Source of the DNA: Pterois miles
Taxonomy: Eukaryota; Chordata; Actinopteri; Perciformes; Scorpaenidae
Reading direction: 5' to 3'
Length of the DNA: 64,000 bases
NCBI GenBank assembly: GCA_947000775.1
Contig: CAMQGK010000637.1
Coordinates: forward strand, 20,297,001-20,361,000
The position numbers and the translations under genes are program-made. A model generated the notes under the pieces. That model saw only the letters and a list, made by a program, of their open reading frames with translations, ran no database searches and was not told where the DNA came from. Positions 25,801 through 34,143 of this stretch are shown one piece after another (position 1 is the first letter of the stretch; the number at the start of each line of letters is the position of its first letter).

Positions 25801-28800
25801 CAATACACTGCAGATCTACTCATGAGGGCCACGGAGAGATTTGTTTCATCCTGTTGAAACCACACTCCAATATTAGTCAGTGTGTATTGCGGCTCCACTA
25901 CCTTGGGAATTCATGAGAGTAGTATTTGCACTATGACAGAACACTCATCAGCCCACACAATGCCACAGCTCATAAGAGGTATTATGGATCGGAGGGTTCT
26001 TTTGGGTTTCACTAACTGTACACCTGTCTGTACGGAGGGGAAAGTGATATTACAAGTGCTTTCTAAATGGCCGGCCCTGATGAAAATGCCAGTGTTTGTA
26101 ATGGCATTTATGACAAAGTCATAGCACTTAAAAATTACACATACAATGAAAAGACTATCATTAAAGTGTCTGTATTTGAACATAGAAAGGTCAGGGCTGC
26201 TACACCACAAGTTTGATCAAAGGTGGAGGCATACAAATTCATTCACTCAAGTACTGTAGTTGAGTACAGTTTTGACATACTTGTATATTTCCATTTTCTG
26301 CTACAACGTTCTAGTATACAAAGTATCTAAGTGGCTCCATAAAGAAACTACATTAAAATACTCTAACATGTATTTATTAGTGATAAAAACAGAGCACTGG
26401 TAATCTAGAAGAAGAGGAAGATGGCATACATTATTAATCCCTTTAGGGGAAATTAAATTTAATAGAAAATATTCTATAAATAACATAACAGGAGCTATTC
26501 TGGATAATGAGTACTTTTATTTCTGATATGTGTAGTGCATTTTGCTGATAATACTTCTGTACGTATACTTGAATAACATGAATTCAGGACTTTTACTTGT
26601 AATTATTTGTAGACCACGGTATTTCTACTTTTACCTACGTAAAGGTGAAATTCGTACTGGCATCTGAACTGACCCAAGGGAGATGTGTCTACTTCCCAGA
26701 TGAATACTGTATGTATTTATTGTTCCTACTGCAGTTCTAATTCGCTTCACTTGGACTCTTTGACTGTTTTGGTGACTGTATTTTTGTATATTACCATAAG
26801 CTTCTTGCCTGTTTTACATTCTCTCATTAAGTATTCTTGTGCTTTTTTGATTGCTGTACCTACATTACTAGAGCTAATTAACCACCAAGTGTTTAGGCCC
26901 TTACCAGCTCCCTCTTCTTCATTAATTATCTGCTTTTAAAAATGCATGTATGATGGTAATAGTCAGGTACTTGGCATTCATCATATTACTGCACACCTGT
27001 GTAGCTAAATGAGTTTAATCTAGATATTGTATGTGTAGGCCTTTCCTATTTTATTCCTAATCTGTAAAAGCTGTAAAATTCAACACCACTTGTGTGGCTA
27101 GATTTCATACATAAAATCAGGCTCAGGTGTCTTTGACTGTTCAATCTCATTTCCTCATAAGAAGGCTTTGTCTTGTAGCACGCTGCTCCAGAGGAAATGT
27201 TGCCCCTTTCCTTTCACTACATAATATGTCTCACCTTACAATATGAAGTAGTGAGGCAACGGTAGAAGTGTTGGTTAACGTCCGCGGGGGCCTGACGACA
27301 GGGCCGGATGCCCAACACAAACTGCTAATGAGCATCGTCTCTGCTTCGCTGCCATTGCTACAGGGGGAAAATGCCACAGTTACCAGTGGAGGACGGGAGG
27401 ATGGAGCAACAATGAGAGAGCGGTGTGGTGTCAGCGCTCAGATGGTGTCAATGTCACAGGTGAGTCGTTGCTGTGTCCTCCGGCCACCCTGGAGGCGTTG
27501 TGCAGAAGCACTCGTAGGAACACATACAGTACGCTGTTATAGAAATATGAATAGCCGTGTGTATACGGCCTAATGCGGCATGCAGCTCAAAGTGTCACAG
27601 TTCTGTTTTTGTTCCCCCGTGCTGAACCGAATCGGTGTGAGCAGCAAAAAGATGCATGGGGTCTCATTTTTCAATTCAGTCTGGATCACATGGATATGTG
27701 CTACAATATCAGATTGTTTGATCGCTCAAAGAGGAATTTGTAAGCATTGCCATGACAGTAAGTGTTTTTCATTCATCTGAGGGAGCTGTCACGCCGGTAA
27801 TTTTAGCAGAGGTGTTTGTAGCAGGAGGTTTAGAAATACATTTAGAATGGATTTCTTTGTTGGTTCAGGAGACGATTGAAACATTTGGAAACAAGAGAGA
27901 AGGGTGGATACAAAAATGGATGTGATGTCTTTCACAAAGTTAATCTTACAATGTCTTTATACTTTATATGGGTTATACCTAGGGCTGCAACTAACAATTA
28001 TTTTTATTGTTGATTAATATGTAGATTATTATTATTGATTAATCAGTTACTTTTTTGGTTTATAAGAAATGTTGATCAGTGTTTCCCAAAGCGGAGGATG
28101 AACTCAAAGATATTCAATTTACTGTCATAGAGGAGTAAAGAAACCAGAAAATAGTCACATGTAAAGTGGAGGGACGCAGTACACCGTGGTAGTTTTCTAG
28201 AAAATATATAAAACCGGCAGAATTTTTAAATACAGCCCTCATCCCGAAACTCCTCTCTCCTCGCTGTCTTAAGCTCCTCCCACCAGATTAGCAGACGCTT
28301 TGTCCTATACGAGTACTTGTCCTTCGTTTCAAACATCATTTTGATGCCGATATACAGCATAATGCCATTTCTATGAGAATTACCATCCCGTTTTCTTTGC
28401 AAACTTGTGAGACTGTAAAGCTACTTGAGATGACACACTGTGATTCAAGCAGAAGCGTTTTAGTGATGGAGAGAAAATGTCCCTAATAGTTTGGTCTTCT
28501 GATAACTGTAGTCATCATGGCTGCACAGCAGTGGTGAGCTCATGAAGAATGCTATACTATTAGAGAACAGTAAAGAGAAACTTGTGCTTTCCCAAAGTTA
28601 CTGCCATAGACTGTAGCCGCGCACTAGTTGCAGCCGTGAGCAGTAGGCTAAACCGAGATGGAGACAAGATCTCTGAAACACTCATCGATATTCAGACTCT
28701 TTGACAAGTCTGTCTTCCTTTTTTGGGTTCCTTTGCCATGTAGGCTTTCACCATCTGAAGAGACATGCATGGGCATCTGCTTTTGTAGACCTGCCAATAG

Positions 28801-29584
28801 GAACGGTCACTCTGAACTGACCTGTGATTGGCCAAAGTCTCCCATCATGGGCTGGATTTTTTAAAGCCTGAAAACAGAGCCATGAAGAGGTGCAGAAGTC
28901 TAGTTTTCTCTCAGAACACTTGAATTACAATATGCTGACAGGTTATTATGGAAATTTTGCCCAATGATGACAAAAATATACCACCTACCCCCCGCTGAAA
29001 TCAAAGAAATTTTACTTTTTTTTCTTTAAAAAAATCTCAAATCCATCCATCTTCAACCCGTTAGGGGTCGTGGGGGGGCTGGAGTCGATCCCAGCTGGCT
29101 TTGGGCGAAGGCGGCATTCACCCTGGACAGGTCGCCAGTCCATCGCAGGGCACATAGAGAGAGAAAACCATTCACACTCACATTCACAACACGGGAATTT
29201 AAAGTCACAATACTTGCTTGTCTTTGGACTGTGGGAGGGACCCGGAGAACCCAGAGAAAACCCACTCTAACACTGGGAGAACATGCAAACTCCACACAGA
29301 AGAGCCCCAAGCTGGATTCAAACCTGCGACCCTCTTGGTGTTAGGTGACAGCACTAACCACTGCACCACTGTGTAGCCCCAAAATTCTCAATAAATTATC
29401 TTAATAGTGGCGATTAATTTAATAGTTTACAACTAATCGATTAATTGTTGCAGCTCTATTTGTACCCTGCAATAGATGATCAGTAACTTTTCCTACCAAC
29501 AAGAAAATGCGATGGCATCATTTCAAAATTTTGTATAACAACCTGCACTATTAGCTCTTGCACAGACACGCACACACACACACA

Positions 29585-29636
<52 letters not shown>

Positions 29637-32600
29637 CCTATTTCTATGACTTTTGAGGATATTAAAAGTGAACTTACATTCATTTCCTGGAGACTTCCAC
29701 TAACCCGAAGTGTAACTGTTACTTGCCTAATCCTAACACTTACCATAACCTCAGCCTAAACTTAACCTTACCCTAACCCTAAACCAAGTCCTCACCCTAA
29801 AATATAATGTTTTACCTTATGGGGACATACAATTTGTCGCCAAAAGGAAGGCAAGTAAAATTCATGTCCCCACAACATATAGTAATACACATACACAGAT
29901 AGCGACACACACACACAAATAATACTTTTAGTATAGTGCTCTAGTTGAATTTAACACCTTATTTGATCTGCCCATACTCAGTGCAGCCTCCATTGATTTC
30001 TCCTCTCCCCCTTAACATACAATAAGTAATCAATAAGCCAGACTCTGAGCTGGGAGACTTTCAATCCATATAAATATAATCATGCATTTGTATTTGTGGG
30101 AAGAAAAGCAGGCATAGAGCAAAAGAACAAAGGTAATAGCGCTGTGGGAACGAAAGCTTTAGGACAAGCTTGATATGCTGTAAATAGTGGCTGAATGTGA
30201 TCTTATCGCTGTAAGGAAGTGTTTCTGGCAAATATGAGGCCAAAAGGAATACTCTGCAAGAGAAAGCAACAGCCCATGGCATTACTCTTTGATATTTTGA
30301 CATGCAATTTTCCATGTTGGAATTAAAATGTTCACAAATTGATCACGGATGCTGATAGGCAACTGAGCCCATTAATCAGGCATGACAGTACATTAATTTA
30401 GTGATCAATGGGTAAAGGAACAGAAATAAGAACCTGTTGTCTTCCTCCAGGAGGGTGCTTCCCGCAGAAAAGGCCGACCACGGTCAGACACTGCCATCCT
30501 CCGTGCACTAAACCCTTCTCACACTGCACACCGGTAAGATCATCACACTTTGATCAGGCTGCTGTGATCTGTGTATCCTGTTGCTTCTACCTTCTAGGTA
30601 AAGAGTTAAATGGGTTTTGACAGATGGTATTTCTGATTGCAGAACAGGCATGTAAAGCATAATCACACTGAATGTGGGCTCAGTTAGGGAGTGTACCTAG
30701 AAGGGGGAGAAACTGTACACAGGCAGCTAAGAAAATGACAAAGAAAAGCTCAAGCTTGAAGTTTTACTGCCCCTTAGAGTACCCTCTAAGTCACTGCACT
30801 TACAAATACAAAAGTGATACATTTAAGGAGCATTTGGTGTGTTTTTATTGAATAACATTTTAGATGCAGATGAAATACCATAATCAAAAGGGAAGACTAT
30901 AATGCTTAAAAGGATAATACTGTGATCTGGTGTGCTGAATCCAGTGTTTGTGTGTGTTCTTGGCCTGGCTGTGGCTCACTGTTGTAATCTACCTCCTGAG
31001 GAGCATGTTTAATGTTAGGGTTGGGATAAATGAATATGTTAAAGGCAGGGTTGCTAAGGATTTTAGAAATATTTTTTGTTATATTAGTTGAAATTCTCAT
31101 CACATCCTGACAGTAATTAATAAATCAAATGCTTTCAAAAAAAAGAGGAAAAATAATGTGCTATTTGTGGGTGTCTCAAGACTGTAGTAAATCTGTCAAA
31201 TCATTTCATTCAGCCCATATGTAGTGGTTGGACAGGCTACCTGCCGGCGTGCACTCTGCCCGTCCTCTCATTGCTCATCACTGGAGTCTTCCACAAGCTG
31301 CTAGCTTGACAGATGTGAGAGCTAGCAATAGCCATGTCCACATTTATTATGATATTTTTATGTTCGTAATGCTAATTTTGGGGGAGTGGCTTTGGAGCGA
31401 CCGACTGTCATGTCCACAGGGGTGTTTTTATCACGAGGTGTCGCCTTGCTTCCCAGCATTAGACACTTTATGGGCTGCCACTATATACAAGGCACTCGGC
31501 ACCTGATTGGATGAACGCTTTCCCTCGTGGGCTGCTGCTCCCGGCTTTCAAACCGGAAACTACATGGCGGCTAGTTTGGAAACTTGGATATAAGCCATGC
31601 GGGTGCTGAATCTGCCTTTATTTTTGATCGACAACACTTAGTTTAAAAGTCTCGTCAGATGCTTGTGATTTGCATAAAGTAGCCTAGACCTCAAATCCAT
31701 GCAGCTGAGGAGCGGGCGATGTGACATGCATTGCATTGCACGGCTGCTTACATAAACAATGAATGGGAAGTGAGGAAAGGACAGAGCCTGCGGAGACGTA
31801 CCATCAGTGTTGCCTTCGACTGTTGACTTTCTCGCTAGCTTTAGGGACTTTTGGAGCTAATGCTGCCAGCTGCTTTCATTGGAAAAGAGTTGGTAACACT
31901 GGGCTTGTTTTTTCGGCTGGATCGCTTTTAAAAACTAGTGTACTCTTGCTGGTTTCTCAAGACCGCCCACCTTGCATTTAAGCAGAAAAGTAGAGTCCCT
32001 ATACATGGCAGACTGGTTTGTCAGTAGTGTTTTGCAGCAATGGGAAAGTAACGATTGCAGTTGTCTTGTGCTGGCTGTAAATGATGTTCTCCCCTAATGC
32101 AGAGCGGAGTGTGTGGGTGTGAGAAGGGTTACACTGAAGTGATGACCACGCACGGCTTCTTGGACTACTGCACCAGAACCCCAGGGGTGGACAGCAACAA
32201 GAAAGCTGATGTGAAAACCAACTCTGGAAGATTAAAACCGGGGCCGTCTCAGGCCCAGGACCTCTTCAGCGAGTGGACCTTACGACCTGTTGGCCCAGGT
32301 ACTGAAATGGAAATCATCTTTACAGCTCGACTAGTGGGCCTGAGATCACTCCTGTTTTTAAACCTCTCTTTGTAGGTCTAGGATTACTGGGCCGGGTGTG
32401 GAATCCATTCTAGATCAACGTCTTTACTTGGGCTTGTAATTATATACTATTAAAAGAAAAAAAAAGCTCAGTGGACCATAAACGTGTCAAGAAATTCTAA
32501 TCGCTCCTCTGCAATATGTTTGAAAAGAGAATAAATCTGATTCTTTATTCTGAAATGTGAGAAAAGTTCTCCAGACAAAAGATGTTGACATAAATATATT

Positions 32601-33108
32601 TAAGACTTCATATTAAAACTGCTTTTTGATTGCACAGATGGAAGAGTAAAGCTGTGGGTTTACGCCGTGACTGCCGTTGGATTCATCTTAATACTCTTCA
32701 TAATTGCATTATCGTTCCTGGTTTGGTATGTACTATATTGCTTTCTCTGTATGCACAATATGGAGAACAAAAGCGCCATTGTAGGCCACACACATTGTAG
32801 GTGAGAACAAACTGAACAGTGAGAAGCAAAGCTAATTCCTAACCATCTGCTTTCCTTGAAAAAGCACCCTGTCAAGTATGAGTTATATTCCTCAAGTATT
32901 TTGTCTGCTGTGTGCAGCTGCTATCAGATAATAGAATTTTTTGTAAAGACTGAAATCAAGTTGCACTGCCCTGTGCTGCAAAGTCAGATATACTGTCAAC
33001 TTTTCTTTCTTGTCTATTCATTTCAGCAAGCCATCCAAAACCACAAAGACGTCTCCTCCCCCGCAGAAACCACTGACCCTGGCCTACGACGGCGACATGG
33101 ATATGTAA
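2913..33108 (+). CDS. thsd7b: thsd7b, 3' part (13 exons, C-terminal 567 residues)
   Basis: Thrombospondin type-1 domain-containing protein 7B, a single-pass membrane protein with an extracellular stack of TSP1 repeats. Join: 2913-3046, 4616-4772, 11542-11686, 12012-12127, 13457-13574, 15202-15347, 16873-17041, 23794-23967, 27364-27459, 30451-30533, 32103-32298, 32638-32725, 33027-33108. The 1704 coding bases stay in frame across all twelve introns and end in TAA. Numbering residues from the first base seen, TSP1-like cores lie near 21, 90, 147, 212, 266, 336 and 395 (for example APWGPWSNC, SEWSPWAEC, TVWSSWSSC). A Cys-rich module with CGCEKGYTEVM follows at about 447-470, a hydrophobic helix at about 517-540, and a tail ending LAYDGDMDM. 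THSD7B is preferred over its paralogue THSD7A because the GVCGCEKGYTE and GFLDYC stretches fit my memory of human THSD7B, and because hnmt lies next door as in human. The N-terminal half is outside the window. No frameshift or stop was found. The paralogue assignment is by recollection, not by a search. Confidence 0.93.
3047..4615 (+). other. thsd7b intron
   Basis: Mostly AT-rich unique-looking sequence. A fragment at about 3935-4015 (AACACTCTCTCTGAAATGAC and GTGATTGGCCAAA) belongs to a dispersed family also seen at 5455-5600 and 28795-28950. No other coding sequence seen. Confidence 0.7.
4616..4772 (+). CDS. thsd7b: thsd7b exon b (residues 45-97)
   Basis: The acceptor is ctctgctag|G, completing the split Arg codon, and the donor is CCTCTG|gtaaga. 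The 157 bases encode Cys-rich sequence with SLCDQEEMPPRAQVC and then CVMAPWGPWSNCPL. That is the end of one TSP1 repeat and the WxxWxxC opening of the next. An ENST motif gives a possible N-glycosylation site. Confidence 0.9.
5455..5600. repeat. Dispersed repeat (GTGATTGGCCAAAGTCTCCC family)
   Basis: Shares GTGATTGGCCAAAGTCTCCC, TTTTTAAAGCCTG and ACAGAGCCATGA blocks, in order, with 28795-28950. A shorter related piece lies at 3935-4015. The family is not identified. Confidence 0.65.
8253..9050. mobile_element. Non-autonomous DNA transposon with tagggctgtca inverted ends
   Basis: Begins TAGGGCTGTCA and ends TGACAGCCCTA, an 11-base perfect terminal inverted repeat, with ATTAA-rich subterminal sequence. 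About 800 bases with no transposase-like frame. Diverged copies lie at 1506-2150 and 53868-54215, and a shorter element with the same ends at 15381-15666. It resembles abundant teleost hAT-type MITEs, but a clear 8-base target duplication is not visible. Confidence 0.8.
10521..10840 (-). mobile_element. tRNA-derived SINE, (CCAT)n-tailed family, minus orientation
   Basis: Starts with the (ATCC)n tail, then CTTATCCCGTTAGGG, AGGTCGCCAGTCCATCGCAG, TTTGGACTGTGGGA and GGAGAAAACCCACGC. It ends near GTGAGGCGACAACGCTACC, where the tRNA-like head is truncated. Same family as 19443-19827, 29041-29380, 39310-39480 and 50693-51036. Confidence 0.85.
11542..11686 (+). CDS. thsd7b: thsd7b exon c (residues 98-146)
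   Basis: The acceptor is gtcttgcag|CAA with a T-rich tract upstream, and the donor is TCTCAG|gtagga. The exon starts in phase 0 and ends after one base of a codon. It encodes CDQGAVRNRSRHILRLP and on to CILNSTCFFYQYRVS. This is the R-rich strand and closing cysteines of a TSP1 repeat, with an NST glycosylation sequon. The intron before it is about 6.8 kb. Confidence 0.9.
11951..12006. repeat. (TG)n microsatellite abutting a splice acceptor
   Basis: 28 perfect GT units ending five bases before the AG of thsd7b exon d. It replaces the normal pyrimidine tract. Confidence 0.98.
12012..12127 (+). CDS. thsd7b: thsd7b exon d (residues 146-184)
   Basis: The acceptor gtgttgcag directly follows a (TG)n tract, and the donor is GAGCAG|gtaaac. 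It encodes DWSTCQLNENAICGQG and then LVDCIRSDGKIVELQKCEQ, a TSP1 repeat of the WSxC...CGxG type used in THSD7 proteins. The 116-base length is not a multiple of three. Confidence 0.92.
12128..13456 (+). other. thsd7b intron
   Basis: AT-rich, includes a poly-T run near 12367. A pair of related fragments at about 12725-12915 and 13085-13215 share an inverted arrangement around AACACCCAAA and CAGTATTGCTTT-type blocks, probably arms of a decayed element. No coding sequence. Confidence 0.55.
13457..13574 (+). CDS. thsd7b: thsd7b exon e (residues 185-224)
   Basis: The acceptor is tttctacag|TTC and the donor is CGAAG|gtaaac. It encodes FGLINTWRLSESCVVDCPVS, then SEWSPWAECSHTCGNEG, the canonical WxxWxxCxxTC opening of a TSP1 repeat. 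The tryptophans are candidate C-mannosylation sites by family knowledge. Confidence 0.92.
13575..15201 (+). other. thsd7b intron
   Basis: Mixed AT-rich sequence with no repeat family or exon recognised with confidence. Confidence 0.6.
15202..15347 (+). CDS. thsd7b: thsd7b exon f (residues 224-272)
   Basis: The acceptor is gttctgcag|GT, completing a Gly codon, and the donor is GTTGAG|gtatga. It encodes GQSMRTRRILQEAHEEGRP, then CPNQLTQAKPCPIRPC and SDWSPCTVE. This closes one TSP1 repeat and opens the next. Confidence 0.92.
15381..15666. mobile_element. Short MITE with tagggctgtca / tgacagcccta ends
   Basis: A 286-base element with the same 11-base perfect inverted ends as 8253-9050 but a different, GATAATATCG-rich interior. 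It lies 33 bases after the donor of thsd7b exon f. Confidence 0.8.
16821..16858. repeat. (TG)n microsatellite near a splice acceptor
   Basis: 19 GT units ending 12 bases before the AG of thsd7b exon g. Confidence 0.98.
16873..17041 (+). CDS. thsd7b: thsd7b exon g (residues 273-329)
   Basis: The acceptor ttcctgcag|GGT lies 12 bases after a (TG)n tract, and the donor is CCCAG|gtaaag. It encodes GAECGEGLRRRSLSCVVHRG and on to ERPCFVPCP, the body of a THSD7-type TSP1 repeat. The 169-base length means skipping would shift the frame. The exon is more GC-rich than the flanking introns. Confidence 0.92.
19443..19827 (+). mobile_element. tRNA-derived SINE, (CCAT)n-tailed family, with target duplication
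   Basis: The head GGCTGCACGGTGGCGCAGTGG contains an A-box-like TGGCGCAGTGG, and GGTTCGATTCC is a near-perfect B box, about 40 bases apart. The body has TTTGCATGTTCTCCCCGTG and GGACTGGCGACCTGTCCAGG, and the 3' end is GATGATGGATGG. A 13-base direct repeat AAGTGCATCACAG flanks it (19430-19442 and 19828-19840). An internal tandem duplication of about 37 bases around GTAAGCGTGGGTTTTCT is specific to this copy. Confidence 0.9.
20910..21074. repeat. Long inverted repeat (74-bp arms, 17-base loop)
   Basis: The left arm at about 20910-20983 and the right arm at about 21001-21074 are reverse complements with one mismatch visible. The arms carry CAACTGGACGTAGAAGGTTT and GAAGACGTTTCACCTCTC. The loop is TTCTGAACTGATGAAGC. 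A related unpaired sequence lies at about 37365-37480. Confidence 0.9.
23794..23967 (+). CDS. thsd7b: thsd7b exon h (residues 329-387)
   Basis: The acceptor is tgccctcag|GG and the donor is TAAAG|gtactg. It encodes DCHLTVWSSWSSCQLTC, GRSFETTGRQARSRAVIIQ and CPHQVFETQPCK, an almost complete TSP1 repeat in one exon. It starts and ends in phase 1, so it could be skipped without a frameshift. Confidence 0.93.
23968..27363 (+). other. thsd7b intron
   Basis: Moderately GC-variable sequence. A block at about 24540-25020 looks like part of a dispersed teleost repeat, and a TAATCCCTTTAGGGGAAATT fragment at about 26438 matches the tail motif of the SINEs near 48 kb. No coding exon recognised. Confidence 0.6.
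27364..27459 (+). CDS. thsd7b: thsd7b exon i (residues 387-419)
   Basis: The acceptor is tgctacag|GG and the donor is CACAG|gtgagt. It encodes GKCHSYQWRTGGWSNNE and VWCQRSDGVNVT, matching the conserved last TSP1-like repeat of the THSD7 family. NVT is a possible N-glycosylation site. The exon is 96 bases, phase 1 to phase 1. Confidence 0.93.
27980..29458. mobile_element. hAT-like non-autonomous element with gggctgcaactaac ends, nested
   Basis: Begins TAGGGCTGCAACTAACAATTA and ends TAATTGTTGCAGCTCTA, an imperfect inverted repeat. ATTGATTAATC-type subterminal sequence is present at both ends. The interior holds a dispersed GTGATTGGCCAAAGTCTCCC repeat (28795-28950) and a SINE (29041-29380), so at least three insertion events are stacked. 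Confidence 0.75.
29041..29380 (-). mobile_element. tRNA-derived SINE, (CCAT)n-tailed family, minus orientation
   Basis: Near full length: ATCCATCCATC tail first, GGTCGCCAGTCCATCGCAGG and TTTGGACTGTGGGAGG in the body, and the head ends CACTGTGTAGCCCC. Imperfect flanking repeats AAAATCTCAA / AAAATTCTCAA fit a target duplication. Confidence 0.85.
29571..29634. repeat. (CA)n microsatellite
   Basis: About 30 CA units with one GA interruption. Confidence 0.97.
29735..29800. repeat. CCCTAA-like patch
   Basis: Degenerate CTAACCCTAA-type units (ACCTTACCCTAACCCTAAACC) next to a GGGGACAT...ATGTCCCC inverted pair at about 29821-29870. This is a common teleost CA-repeat-associated element rather than a true telomeric array. 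Confidence 0.5.
30451..30533 (+). CDS. thsd7b: thsd7b exon j (residues 419-446)
   Basis: The acceptor is cctccag|GA and the donor is CACCG|gtaaga. It encodes GCFPQKRPTTVRHCHPPC followed by TKPFSHCTP, the Cys-rich link between the last TSP1 repeat and the EGF-like module. Confidence 0.9.
30534..32102 (+). other. thsd7b intron with a TTAA-flanked element
   Basis: The second half is occupied by the element at 31039-31981. The first half is AT-rich without recognised features. Confidence 0.65.
31039..31981. mobile_element. Possible piggyBac-type MITE flanked by TTAA
   Basis: TTAA at 31039-31042 is followed by AGGCAGGGTTG, and the other end reads CAACCTTGCAT-like before TTAA at 31978-31981 on the opposite strand, a weak inverted end. 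A block of its left part (CATTAAATCAAATGCTnTnA, CAATCATTTAATTCAGCCC) recurs at about 55685-55930. No transposase frame. Confidence 0.5.
32103..32298 (+). CDS. thsd7b: thsd7b exon k (residues 447-512)
   Basis: The acceptor is taatgcag|AGC and the donor is CCCAG|gtactg. It encodes SGVCGCEKGYTEVM and GFLDYC, an EGF-like Cys cluster, then a Lys/Ser/Pro-rich membrane-proximal stalk ending DLFSEWTLRPVGP. Confidence 0.93.
32638..32725 (+). CDS. thsd7b: thsd7b exon l (transmembrane segment, residues 512-541)
   Basis: The acceptor is attgcacag|AT and the donor is GTTTG|gtatgt. It encodes DGRVKLWVYAV, then a run of about 20 hydrophobic residues (AVGFILILFIIALSFLV). This is the single membrane-spanning helix and closes a type I topology. 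Confidence 0.93.
33027..33108 (+). CDS. thsd7b: thsd7b last coding exon (cytoplasmic tail, residues 541-567, stop)
   Basis: The acceptor is catttcag|C, completing a Cys codon after the membrane helix. It encodes KPSKTTKTSPPP, then KPLTLAYDGDMDM and TAA. The acidic LAYDGDxDM end is the hallmark C-terminus of THSD7 proteins. Confidence 0.95.
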
Positions 33109-33402
33109 CCGGGCTGCTATACCTCACAAGGACGCGATCGGCCTCGGACAGACTCACTGACTGCGTCCTGATTGTTAGCAGGCACCTCCATCACATACCA
33201 CTGATTGTTGGCTGGGTTGAGCTGGGGTGACTATTTGCTGTAGTGCCAATTTTATTACATAAATGCAGCGGACAGATAGCGATGATCGTACCTCATTTGC
33301 TGCTGAAGGGCAACGTGACCCAGAATTTTGGCTTCCTCCCCGAAGAAGAGTAGCCAAAGTCGAACATGGTGTAAATGAGACAAAAGGTCTCTAGACATAG
33401 GA

Positions 33403-33408
33403 AATAAA
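33403..33408 (+). terminator. thsd7b proximal poly(A) signal
   Basis: A canonical AATAAA hexamer 295 bases after the thsd7b stop codon, followed by T-rich sequence (a run of seven T at about 33424) that fits a downstream element. Confidence 0.5.
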
Positions 33409-33748
33409 TGGACCTCTAGTTTCTTTTTTTAACTGCTTGCAATGTGAACACACAGTTGAAGCACTGGTTTGCAACCCACAAGTCACAAGGACTCCTAAAA
33501 GGCAGAGACAAAGTGGATCCACGGGTATTTTGAGTTTTTCGTGTGTCCAGAATCAGAGGGACCACCTGATTTTTTTGTCTCGTATTTGTGTCGCGAGGGA
33601 GACAATACATCTTGAGTCAGCGGCCACTCATGGCGTTCAAAGATGGAACATTTGGCATTTGACTTTGTCTCATCAGTGCTGGATCTTTGTAAAAGGAAAT
33701 GTCACGCGCCTTTTGGGTAAACAAACAGCCTTTTTTTGAATTTATGAG

Positions 33749-33754
33749 AATAAA
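33749..33754 (+). terminator. thsd7b distal poly(A) signal
   Basis: A canonical AATAAA about 640 bases after the thsd7b stop. TG/T-rich sequence follows at 33790-33815, which fits a GU-rich downstream element. It is the stronger of the two candidates on context. Confidence 0.55.
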
Positions 33755-34082
33755 CAAGATGCTTTATGCACTACATTAGTGCTGATTCACTTTTGTTTGT
33801 TTTTTTTTTCTTTCAAATGACTTTTCTAGTGTTTTAACTGTAATGCAAGTTGTTACTGTCGGATTGTGTTTTGTTGATGATGCCATACGTTGTGTATATG
33901 TGGAAACCAAAAGCAGGCTTGCCTTGACTTTAACAATACAATAATGCAGTAATTTCTCCTTCCTGATCCTCATAAGACTCATACCCACTGAGGACTAAAT
34001 TAAGAAACAACCAAGATTGTGGAATTTTGTCCTGAATCATGGCAGACTGCTTTGACAACAAATGCAGTCAAGAAGTAAGCAG

Positions 34083-34143
34083 TCTTGCATAGCCAGACCT
34101 GTCTGCACAGCGCTGAGTCAGCACTACAGAAAGGTCTGGCTAC
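34083..34143. repeat. Short inverted repeat
   Basis: TAGCCAGACCT near 34091 pairs with AGGTCTGGCTA near 34132. It looks like a decayed foldback element of a teleost family. Confidence 0.6.

Larger units (their letters stand above)
27460..30450 (+). other. thsd7b intron with a nested transposon
   Basis: Most of it is a hAT-like element at 27980-29458 interrupted by a SINE at 29041-29380, followed by a (CA)n tract and a CCCTAA-rich patch. No coding exon. Confidence 0.7.
33109..33770 (+). other. thsd7b: thsd7b 3' UTR (approximate end)
   Basis: Non-coding sequence after the thsd7b stop. AATAAA hexamers lie at 33403-33408 and 33749-33754, so cleavage near 33425 or 33770 is likely. Which one is used cannot be decided from sequence. 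Further AT-rich sequence beyond 34300 could hold a more distal end. Confidence 0.6.

Noticed and set aside
29735..29800. Interstitial telomere array
   Set aside because: Units are degenerate and few, and sit in a common CA-repeat-associated element.
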